7,031 bases of DNA, taken from the NCBI GenBank assembly GCA_035532075.1, contig DATKRV010000063.1:1-7031 (forward strand), in the 5' to 3' direction. The position numbers were made by a program, and so were the translations under genes. The notes under the pieces were generated by a model that was given only the letters and a program-made list of their open reading frames with translations, had not been told where the DNA came from and did no database searches. This DNA comes from CAIVND01 sp035532075. GTDB lineage: Bacteria > Actinomycetota > Acidimicrobiia > Acidimicrobiales > Bog-793. Below are positions 1 through 7,000 of this stretch, piece after piece (the first letter of the stretch is position 1; every line of letters starts with the position of its first letter).

Positions 1-207
1 TGATGGTCCGCCAACTGCAAACTGTGAGCGGGCACATCTCGCGGGCTCGATCGAGCGAGACGTCTTGACAGATGATGACACCGTAGCGTTCAGACCTGTG
101 GTCGCAAGCGCGCTTGCGCCCGCCGAGGCAGGAACGAGTGCGAAGACAGCCGACACGAGCAAGATTGAGCGCAGCACAGTACGAGTCTGCCCGATGAAAC
201 ACATCAT
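1..207 (-). CDS. Secreted protein of unknown function, N-terminal part (runs off left edge)
   Basis: An open frame of 69 codons reads leftward from an ATG at 207-205 to the window edge without a stop. The N-terminus looks like a Sec signal peptide. A short n-region contains two arginines (QTRTVLRS), followed by a hydrophobic core (ILLVSAVFALV) and small-residue cleavage sites (ASAGASA), with likely cleavage near residues 30-34. The mature part begins with a Ser/Thr-rich stretch and then RCARSQFAVGGPS. A Cys followed shortly by SQ-F/L loosely recalls the start of actinobacterial DUF4232 secreted proteins, but too little is present to assign it. The start is uncertain: a second ATG follows immediately (204-202), a GTG lies four codons upstream (219-217), and none has a clear Shine-Dalgarno. 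It is divergent from the penicillin-binding protein gene, with about 63 bp between the starts. I do not recognise the family. Confidence 0.6.
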   Translation of the reverse strand, partial: MMCFIGQTRTVLRSILLVSAVFALVPASAGASALATTGLNATVSSSVKTSRSIEPARCARSQFAVGGPS

Positions 208-258
208 TGTTTCGATCACGTCGCAGGTCCGCTCAAAATGCGCTGATGTCGTACGAAG

Positions 259-264
259 AAGAGG
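259..264 (+). promoter_or_regulatory. Ribosome binding site supporting the GTG start at 271
   Basis: AAGAGG lies six bases before the GTG at 271. The alternative ATG at 328 has no such purine run upstream, although starting there would give a more typical lipoprotein signal length. This site is the main reason for preferring the GTG. Confidence 0.55.
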
Positions 265-270
265 TTACGC

Positions 271-2229
271 GTGGGCGTCATCGCGATGGCCCGCTCTGGG
301 CCAGTTCAGACGTTTACACTGTCGACAATGCACCCCCGCTTGCTGGCGTATCGCGAGAAGAAGCCGTCGCGCTTTCGGCTCGTCATCGCCGGGTTGCTTC
401 TCGGTGGTCTGCTCGCGGGATGTGGGAACTCTTCAGCGACTGGACCCCAAGTGACCGCGCAGTCGTTTGTGACGAGTTGGACGCGCCACGATTGGAAGGC
501 AATGAGCCGTCTCGTCGACCACGCGCCGGCCGGCTTTGCAACAACCAACGCGCGCGCACTCTCGGATCTCGGCGTGTCGAGGGCAGACTACGTTGCCGGT
601 TCGGTCAACGAAAAGGGTGGTTTGGCGACCGCTCGCGTGACCGAGCATCTCCAACTCGTTGGCATCGGGCCATTGACGATACACACGACCGTGCATCTCA
701 AAGAGCTCTCCGGCAAATGGCTGGTGCAATGGTCTCCCGCAACGATCGAGCCGGCAATGACCAACGGCGATACCTTTGCGCTGACGACGACATGGGCGCC
801 ACGCGCGCCAATTCTCGGTTCGGGTGGAGTGCGACTCACTCGACAGACCCCAACGGTGGTCATCGGTATCGAGGGCAGTTACGTTCAAAACCCGAGATCA
901 CTGAGCGCGGCACTCACCAACGCTGGCGCGCCAAGCCAGGCGGTAAGGGTGGCGCTTGGTCGAGCAAAGGCAAACCCCATCGACTTCGAGCCTGTCTATC
1001 GCGTCACAATGGCCCGGTATCTCCAGCTCAAGCCCACGCTCTATCCTCTCCCGGGCACGGTATTCCAGACCATCTCTGCACGTACCGCCATCACGCCCGG
1101 ACTGGAGGCGCACCTCGTCGGCAGCGTCGGACCGATCACCGCGCAGGAGCTTCGCCAACTCGGTGCGCCGTATGACGCGAACAGCGTTGTCGGCCAGACC
1201 GGCCTTGAGCAGGTCTACCAGAGTCAGCTCGCCGGTAAGCCTGGCGCGACGGTCACCGTTGTTGGTTCAACTGGCGCAACGGTTGCGACGGTCGCGACCA
1301 TTGCGCCCAAACCCGGCGAGACCCTGAAAACGAGCATCGACCCGACCGTCCAAAAAGCAGCAGAGGCCGCCCTTGCGAGGGAGCCGAAGAACGCCGCGCT
1401 CGTCGCGGTGCGCGCGTCGACCGGACAGGTGCTTGCCTCGGTCAGTAATCCGAGCGCGGAGCCATTCGACCAAGCGTTCGATGGTGTGTTTCCCCCGGGA
1501 TCGACGTTTAAAACGATTACGAGCACCGCGCTGATCGACGCCGGTCTTTCGCCGTCATCATCGGCAAGCTGTCCGACCTCGATCACCGTCGGCGGCGAGG
1601 CCTACCACAACGCCGAGGGCGAATTACCGGTGAGCAACCTCTCAGAGGCCTTCACCGAGTCCTGCAATACCGCCTTCATCGGCCTTACGACCTCGCACCT
1701 CAATCTTTCGAGCCTGCCCAAGGCCGCGGCGCTCTACAACATCGGGACGACACCCGCAATGGGGCTTCCGGCGTTCGGTGGAGCCGTCCCGAGCCCGACC
1801 AATGACGCAGAGCTCGCCGCGACGGCAATTGGACAGGCGCGGGTACTGGTGTCGCCGTTGGACATGGCGATGCTGGCAGCCGGGATCGACACCGGGACAG
1901 TCCGAGCGCCGCGACTCGTCGTTGGCGCTCCGGACGATCATGCTCCGACACGCTCTTTGAGCGACGAACTTGTCAAAGACCTGCACGAGATGATGGCCAA
2001 CGTCGTTGCCAAGGGAACGGCCGCGAACCAAGGACTTCCACCCGGTACCTACGCGAAGACGGGAACCGCCGAGTACGGAACGGGAAATCCACTGCCGACC
2101 GACGCATGGCTTGTCGGCTTTAACGGCGACATCGCGTTCGCGACTCTCGTTGTCGACGGGGGTAATGGCGGCCCGACGTGCGGCCCGATCGTCGCAAAGT
2201 TTCTCGATGCCCTTGGTCGGTCAAAGTGA
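271..2229 (+). CDS. Class B penicillin-binding protein, lipoprotein type (peptidoglycan D,D-transpeptidase)
   Basis: A monofunctional transpeptidase that would cross-link peptidoglycan on the outer face of the membrane. Residues 37-51 form a hydrophobic segment ending in lipobox LLAGC, so Cys51 is the probable lipidated residue. Residues about 60-165 resemble the NTF2-like MecA N-terminal domain. Residues about 170-345 are the dimerisation/pedestal region, with GQTGLE at 308-313. The transpeptidase domain runs from about 352 to the end and has all three motifs: STFK (Ser411 nucleophile, Lys414), SCN (464-466) and KTGTAE (596-601). Length and architecture match actinobacterial penicillin-binding lipoproteins such as M. 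tuberculosis Rv2864c. No transglycosylase domain is present, so it depends on a separate glycosyltransferase. The start is ambiguous: GTG 271 has a good ribosome binding site, whereas ATG 328 (residue 20) would put the lipobox Cys at a more usual position 32. Its neighbours suggest a stand-alone gene. Orthology to a specific named PBP is not established. Confidence 0.95.
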   Translation: MGVIAMARSGPVQTFTLSTMHPRLLAYREKKPSRFRLVIAGLLLGGLLAGCGNSSATGPQVTAQSFVTSWTRHDWKAMSRLVDHAPAGFATTNARALSDLGVSRADYVAGSVNEKGGLATARVTEHLQLVGIGPLTIHTTVHLKELSGKWLVQWSPATIEPAMTNGDTFALTTTWAPRAPILGSGGVRLTRQTPTVVIGIEGSYVQNPRSLSAALTNAGAPSQAVRVALGRAKANPIDFEPVYRVTMARYLQLKPTLYPLPGTVFQTISARTAITPGLEAHLVGSVGPITAQELRQLGAPYDANSVVGQTGLEQVYQSQLAGKPGATVTVVGSTGATVATVATIAPKPGETLKTSIDPTVQKAAEAALAREPKNAALVAVRASTGQVLASVSNPSAEPFDQAFDGVFPPGSTFKTITSTALIDAGLSPSSSASCPTSITVGGEAYHNAEGELPVSNLSEAFTESCNTAFIGLTTSHLNLSSLPKAAALYNIGTTPAMGLPAFGGAVPSPTNDAELAATAIGQARVLVSPLDMAMLAAGIDTGTVRAPRLVVGAPDDHAPTRSLSDELVKDLHEMMANVVAKGTAANQGLPPGTYAKTGTAEYGTGNPLPTDAWLVGFNGDIAFATLVVDGGNGGPTCGPIVAKFLDALGRSK

Positions 2230-2636
2230 ACTCCTGGTAATGTGCCCACTCCTTGATGGCGCCGGCCACATCGTCTGATCTTTCCGACGACCCATGCCGC
2301 GGTGACGTCGCGCGCCACTTTACGATCCACAGCGAACGACCGTGAGGCCCCTGAGCGTACCGACGAGGGATCTGTGACCCTCTTCGGTGAGCAGCACATG
2401 CCAAATGGGGCTGTAAGGCCCTTGACCCCAGTTCGATGCTCGGCACCATCGCCAACGTTTTCCGGTTCTTCGGATTTCAGTCGGTGCCACCAACTCGGAG
2501 GTCTCTCGATACGAGCGCAATCATCGGGTCCGTCCAAACACACGTGACAACAAAAAGCTGGCGGATGGAAGAGATCTCTCCTCCATCCGCCAGCTCGGAA
2601 CTACCGAACTACTGGTCCAATCTCAGTGCCAGTCAG
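2230..2636. other. Convergent intergenic region without a convincing gene
   Basis: These 407 bases separate the 3' ends of the penicillin-binding protein and the binding-protein genes. Open frames exist on both strands, for example 2302-2547 plus and 2320-2520 minus. None shows a ribosome binding site, a recognisable domain or protein-like composition. A clear intrinsic terminator for the minus strand sits at 2552-2595. On the plus strand there are only weak hairpins: a 5-bp stem GAGGG/CCCTC (2365-2369 with 2378-2382) followed by TTC, and a 5-bp TCGTC/GACGA stem shortly after the stop. Neither has a real U-tract, so I cannot identify a terminator for the penicillin-binding protein gene. The region could hold an eroded mobile element or a small RNA; nothing visible supports either. 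Confidence 0.6.
2552..2595 (-). terminator. Intrinsic terminator of the TctC-like gene
   Basis: Read on the minus strand, a perfect 14-bp stem (AGCTGGCGGATGGA at 2556-2569 pairing with 2582-2595) encloses a 12-base loop and is followed directly by TTTTTG. The loop itself contains the palindrome AGAGATCTCT, which may extend the stem. It begins about 40 bases after the stop of the binding-protein gene. On the plus strand the right arm is followed by CGGAAC, so it should act in the minus direction only. Confidence 0.9.
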
Positions 2637-3806
2637 TTAGCAGGTGCCTTGAATGAAGCACACGACATGTGTTCCAAGCTTGTAGGCCTGGATGTATTCC
2701 TGCTTCGCCTGAACCGGGTTGTGATACGTGGGGTTCTGTGAGAACTGCAGCATTGTCGTCCTGTAGCTCGGCTGAGTGTAAATCCACTTCAGCGCCGCCC
2801 GAAGCGTGTTGACCTTGTAGCCGGCAACACTGGTCTGGGTAACCGTCGGGTTCCCTGTCACCGCGAAGAGCGACAGCAGAGTATTCCGCTGCGTCTGTTG
2901 CAGCTTGGACGCTGGTGGGTACAGCTTCATGGTCGCTTTCAGCGTCGGTACGTTCGTCAGGTACTTGCGGCAGTTCGTGCCCACCGGCGGAACGATCGAC
3001 GTTGCGAGCACGACAGCCTTGCCCTGTTGCAAAAGGCCACAGGCGAGGCTGAGGTCGAACAGTCCCATCGGACCATCGCCACGGATGAGACCCGTCACCT
3101 CGGCAGAGAGCGCCGCGTACCCTGAGATGTACTGGGGATGAATTCCGAGCACTCCCATCCAGGTGCGCTGAATGGTGTTCAGCGTTCCAGTGTTCTGGGT
3201 CAACATCTTGAGCGTGCCAGCCTTTGATGCACTGACGACCTGGCCAAAGGTCGAGTAACCCGAATTGGACCCGGCGATGATCGGCGAGGCGTTCGGGCCA
3301 TTCTGAGCGAGATAGGCCATTCTTGCCGGGTTGAAGTTGATGCCGGGCACATGCGTCAGGATGTCCTGGATGTCATTGAGCGGGTTCAACATACCGATTG
3401 TGAGCCCGTCTGGCAACGCACGTGCGAGGGCGTCCTGACCGGGAATCGAGTTTCCCGTCGGGTACGGCGTGATGTTCAGGGTGACTCCGAGGTACTGCTT
3501 GATCAGCGGCTGCAACGCAACCCCTGGGTCATAGAACGGTCCGCCGATCGATCCGATGTCGACAAAGGTCATCGTCTTGCCCGCGTAGAACGCAAGACCT
3601 TTGCAGATGTCCGCGTTCGTCACGCGGATGCCATTTGCCGTATGGCAGACCTTTGCCTTGTGGCTGGAAGAGTTTGCATGCACCGCCGCGGAAACCGGCG
3701 ACACCATTAACCCGACCAGACTACACAGCGAAATGGCCGCTGCCGCTGCCCGCCGGTGGCTGAACTGCCTCCACCGCGGTTGTCCAAATTTTGTCTGGAA
3801 ATTCAC
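2637..3806 (-). CDS. Exported TctC/Bug-like solute-binding protein
   Basis: A 389-codon protein. Residues 1-44 look like a Sec signal: a basic n-region (RWRQFSHRR), an Ala/Leu-rich core, and cleavage near VSA-A (40/41) or VHA-N (44/45). There is no lipobox, so it is probably released or held at the surface by other means. The mature region resembles the tripartite tricarboxylate transporter binding-protein (TctC/Bug) family. GKTMTFVDIGSIGGPFYDP opens the first lobe, and ALARALPDGLTIGML corresponds to the family's 'AKAxPDGYTLL' segment. These proteins close around carboxylates or related small anions. The ligand here cannot be told, and the assignment rests on remote similarity. Unusually, the mature part has six cysteines in three apparent pairs: 54/68, 256/279 and 383/389, the last being the C-terminal residue. 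No TctA or TctB membrane gene is in the window, so it may be an orphan binder or sensor partner. It has its own promoter region and terminator and so is probably monocistronic. Confidence 0.8.
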   Translation of the reverse strand: MNFQTKFGQPRWRQFSHRRAAAAAISLCSLVGLMVSPVSAAVHANSSSHKAKVCHTANGIRVTNADICKGLAFYAGKTMTFVDIGSIGGPFYDPGVALQPLIKQYLGVTLNITPYPTGNSIPGQDALARALPDGLTIGMLNPLNDIQDILTHVPGINFNPARMAYLAQNGPNASPIIAGSNSGYSTFGQVVSASKAGTLKMLTQNTGTLNTIQRTWMGVLGIHPQYISGYAALSAEVTGLIRGDGPMGLFDLSLACGLLQQGKAVVLATSIVPPVGTNCRKYLTNVPTLKATMKLYPPASKLQQTQRNTLLSLFAVTGNPTVTQTSVAGYKVNTLRAALKWIYTQPSYRTTMLQFSQNPTYHNPVQAKQEYIQAYKLGTHVVCFIQGTC

Positions 3807-3809
3807 GAA

Positions 3810-3815
3810 TCCCCC
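3810..3815 (-). promoter_or_regulatory. Ribosome binding site for the GTG start at 3806
   Basis: On the minus strand GGGGGA precedes the GTG with only TTC between, so the spacing is short. No ATG in frame lies nearby (the first is codon 34, inside the signal peptide), so the GTG is the best start. Confidence 0.45.
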
Positions 3816-3841
3816 GTTTCAATGACTAGTCCACCGTAACA

Positions 3842-3870
3842 ATGCACCTAGTGGAATACCTAGGTTGCAT
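3842..3870. promoter_or_regulatory. Bulged palindrome, candidate operator upstream of the TctC-like gene
   Basis: ACCTAG (3846-3851) and CTAGGT (3860-3865) are perfect inverted repeats separated by eight bases. The symmetry continues outward as ATGC on the left and TGCAT on the right, with one extra base in the right arm. The site lies about 36-64 bases upstream of the GTG and just downstream of a candidate -10 on the minus strand, where a repressor would block transcription. No U-tract follows, so it is not a terminator. The binding protein is unknown. Confidence 0.45.
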
Positions 3871-3873
3871 AAC

Positions 3874-3903
3874 CCTATACATTTCCGCACGACATTGCAG
3901 AAA
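3874..3903 (-). promoter_or_regulatory. Candidate promoter of the TctC-like gene
   Basis: The stretch from about 3830 to 3950 is clearly more AT-rich than the flanking genes. On the minus strand a -10-like TATAGG (3879-3874), preceded by TG, lies 18 bases after a weak -35-like TTTCTG (3903-3898). The -10 is acceptable but the -35 is poor, so the exact boxes are a guess. The promoter location itself is reasonable, because the upstream gene ends at 4026 and the palindrome follows directly. Confidence 0.35.
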
Positions 3904-4025
3904 GATTACGAAAAGTTACACAATCTCCTGATATTTCCTCCCTGAAACGCCCCCGAGAGTCCATAAAGATCCCGGGTCCTCACCAACGATAAAGCAAGTT
4001 CTCCCAGCTCAAGCGGGTCTGCGCC

Positions 4026-7000
4026 TCACAACTTTCGCCCGAGGGGGGGTCTTGGCGTACCCATCAGCGCAGTGAAACATTCATCCGGTGGAAGCGGTTT
4101 TTCAAAGAGAAAGCCCTGAACCGAGTCACATCCAAGCATCAGCAGCTCGATGAGCTGTGCCTCGGTTTCGACCCCCTCTGCGGTCACGGTAAGGCCAAGC
4201 GAGCGTCCAATGGTGAGGATTGCCGCAACGATTGCCTGCATCGACTCATCACCGACGAGACCACCGATGAATGACTCGTCGATCTTCAGCTCGTCGATCG
4301 GAAGTCTCGTGAGATACGAGAGCGACGAATACTTGATACCGAAGTCGTCGATCGAGATTCGCACTCCGAGCTCGCGCAGTCGTCGCAGCACATCGGTCGC
4401 AACTCCACTCTCGATAAGCGCGGACTCTGTGAGCTCGATGCGAAGATCTGATGACATCAGTCCCGAATGCTCGAGCGATCGCTCAATCACGTCGGGGAAG
4501 TCAAGCGCGCGCAGCTGAAGTGCTGCAGCATTGACGGACATGAGCCACCCGCTTGCCTCTGGAGAGGCGTCCCTCCACAGCCGCAGCTGCTCACAAGCCC
4601 GTTCAAGCACCCAGGTGCCGATGGGAACGATGAGGCCGTTCTCCTCGGCGACCGGAATAAACTCTTCTGGTCCGATTACGCCAAGCTCTGGATGACGCCA
4701 GCGTAAAAGCGCCTCAACGCCGACGTATCTTCGGGTCCGCAGCGATGCAATCGGCTGGTAGGCCAAGAACAGCTCGTTCCTCGCAAGTGCGTGATGCAGC
4801 GCCCCGTCAAGGGTGAATCGATACTCCGCGCGCTTGCGGATACCGACGTCATAAATCCGGACACCCCCTCTACCGACCTTCTTGGCGGTGTGCAACGCAA
4901 TCTCGGCATCTTCGACGAGTGCCGACGGTGACGCATACTGATCACCAAGCGCAATTCCAATACTTGCAGAGGCCATTACCTCGCCATCAGCGAGTACGAA
5001 TGGCCGTTTGAACGCCTTGAGTATCTGTTCTGCGCGGCTGTGGGCATCTGCCTCATCGGCAACGTCATTGCAGAGAATCGCGTATTCATCCGCAGCAAGA
5101 TGGGCGAGGACATCGTCGTCGCCAATCGTGGCACGTAGGCGTTCGGCGACAACCTGAAGCAGAACATCGCCATACTCCTTACCCTTTGCGTCGTTGAACA
5201 CTCGGAAGCCATCAAGGTTGAAATACAAAACCGCGATCTTCGAGTCGTCGCCACTCGCGCGCGCGAGCGCCTGACCAACCCGTTCGAGAAAAAGGATCAG
5301 ATTCGGCCGTCCAGCCAGCTTTTCAGAGAGTTCCTCTTGACCGTGGCTCCGCTTGGATGCGCTCGGGCGCGTCCTCTCGCGACCAGACCGGTCCGCCTCA
5401 AACTGATCTGCGGAGACGCCGATCGGTCTGGTCGGCCTCGCCCCAATGCGCCGTTCGATCCTTCGCCTCCACTGAGATCCGCGTTGATATGGCGAGTAAG
5501 CAGAACCCATCTCGTCCTCCTCATAAACGTTACGACCTTTAAGTCGATCACTTCGTCGTTCGAATCGATACCCAAAAAACTGTGAGCGTTCTCTTACAAC
5601 TCGTTCGTTACGAAGATTCGGTAAAAGTTGCACGAGAACGATTGCGCCGAATCCAATATCGAACCCCGCGTTTGCAAGCGCAAACACACCCTCGTGCCAT
5701 CCAGTCACGATCGGAACGATGGAACCACCGAAGACAACCACGTTGACAAGCACACGGTTGCGTCGGCGCCGTACCCACCCGAGAACAACCGCGAGAAGAG
5801 CTGCAAGTAAAAGGACAGCTGGGAAGAGCAGTGTCCACCAAGAAATGCTCGCGCCGAGGGCGACGACGCGCACAAGCGTCAGTGGCGTGTTGTTCGCGGA
5901 CATTCCGTCGATCGAAACCGTAGCCATAGTCTTTGCGTCGAACTGGTGAATCGCGGTAATTGCAAAAGCGGGAAACATGACCTGTCCCCTGCTGTTCGCC
6001 AAGACGGTGTCAAGCACCCGCTCACCAACCACACGGATGTGATGGGCGCCCATTCCAAGCAGATCGACAGGGAAGACCCCGCGAATCACGGCCATCCCAT
6101 CTTTGCCAATCACGGCATCGGCGAACATCAGGGGTCGCGTCGTGACGGCAAGGAACGCGATTGTGCCAGGTACGTAGGAGCTGACCTCGACCGTAATTTC
6201 GACCCACTTGTGTCCTGGGGTACCCAAATAGGAGTTGACCATCCGCGGCGGCTGCAAAGACGAGTCGGAGAGATACCGATTGACCGTCGCGGCTGCTACT
6301 CCTTGGATACCGGCAAAATTCCGTGCCCGAGCATTCGATACCGCGGCGACCGAGGTGACCTGTGCGAATCCTGCTCCTTGTTGGGAGGCAGAAGAGGAGA
6401 TGGCCAAAGAGAGCGAAGAATCGTTGATCAAACCAGATGAGAGTTCGAATGAAGAAACCGTCCGGGAACCGACAGCCTGTATCGCCACTGCACTCGACGG
6501 GGCAAAACCAGAAAGCACCTGGTTGCCAAGTGCCGGACGAGTGAGTCGCTGGGTGGCGCTCGTGGCGACCGGGATGCTCACCAAGACCAACTCAACCTGC
6601 GGGTTTGAAGTCGCTGAGGTGTATTTCGATGAGTCTTGCGCATTCGGTTGGTACGAGGCTCGAATGGTGTCAGTGCCACCGGGTAGCGACGTCGTCGTGA
6701 AGGCACATCGACCCGAGCTGAGCCTGCAAGAACCGAGTACGGTCGAGCCGTTCTTGAAAGTGACCGTTCCTCTCGCTGTTGAGGGCGAGACATCCGCTTT
6801 GAACCTGACCGAACTGGTAAAGGCCGAGGTTCGAGCTGGGATCGCCAAGAGCGAGACCGAGGTCACGATCCGGGTCACGGTGTAAGTGAGCGTCGCGGAG
6901 GTTGACGCGCTGTCGAGGGAATCGCCTGTATAGGTCGCACTCATCGCATCGGTGCCAACGGCGAGTGAACTCGTGACAACGGCACATGTCCCCGAGCTGA

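Noticed and set aside
207..1175. 322-codon open frame on the plus strand overlapping the penicillin-binding protein gene
   Set aside because: It is a shadow of the real gene: Arg/His/Ser-rich, with no domain, whereas the overlapping frame carries the full STFK/SCN/KTG transpeptidase.
2411..2455. tRNA-like GTTCGA at 2431
   Set aside because: No acceptor, D or anticodon stem can be formed around it on either strand.
2049..2543. 164-codon minus-strand frame across the end of the penicillin-binding protein gene
   Set aside because: Half of it is antisense to the KTG region, it has no ribosome binding site and no recognisable fold, and its composition is typical of antisense frames in GC-rich DNA.
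3960..4025. Terminator for the GGDEF-EAL gene
   Set aside because: Only short hairpins such as CCCGCT/AGCTGGG and a CCCGGG core are present, none followed by a U-run on the minus strand.
5380..5434. 11-bp inverted repeat CGACCAGACCG / CGGTCTGGTCG with a 33-base spacer
   Set aside because: It lies in the Arg/Pro-rich linker coding sequence of the GGDEF-EAL gene, where repetitive codons can create such repeats; there is no U-tract and no regulatory position.
6235..6885. 216-codon plus-strand frame antisense to the Ig-repeat region
   Set aside because: Glu/Ser/Val-rich complement of Ser/Thr-rich repeat codons; the opposite strand has clear Ig-like repeats and continues into TM, GGDEF and EAL domains.
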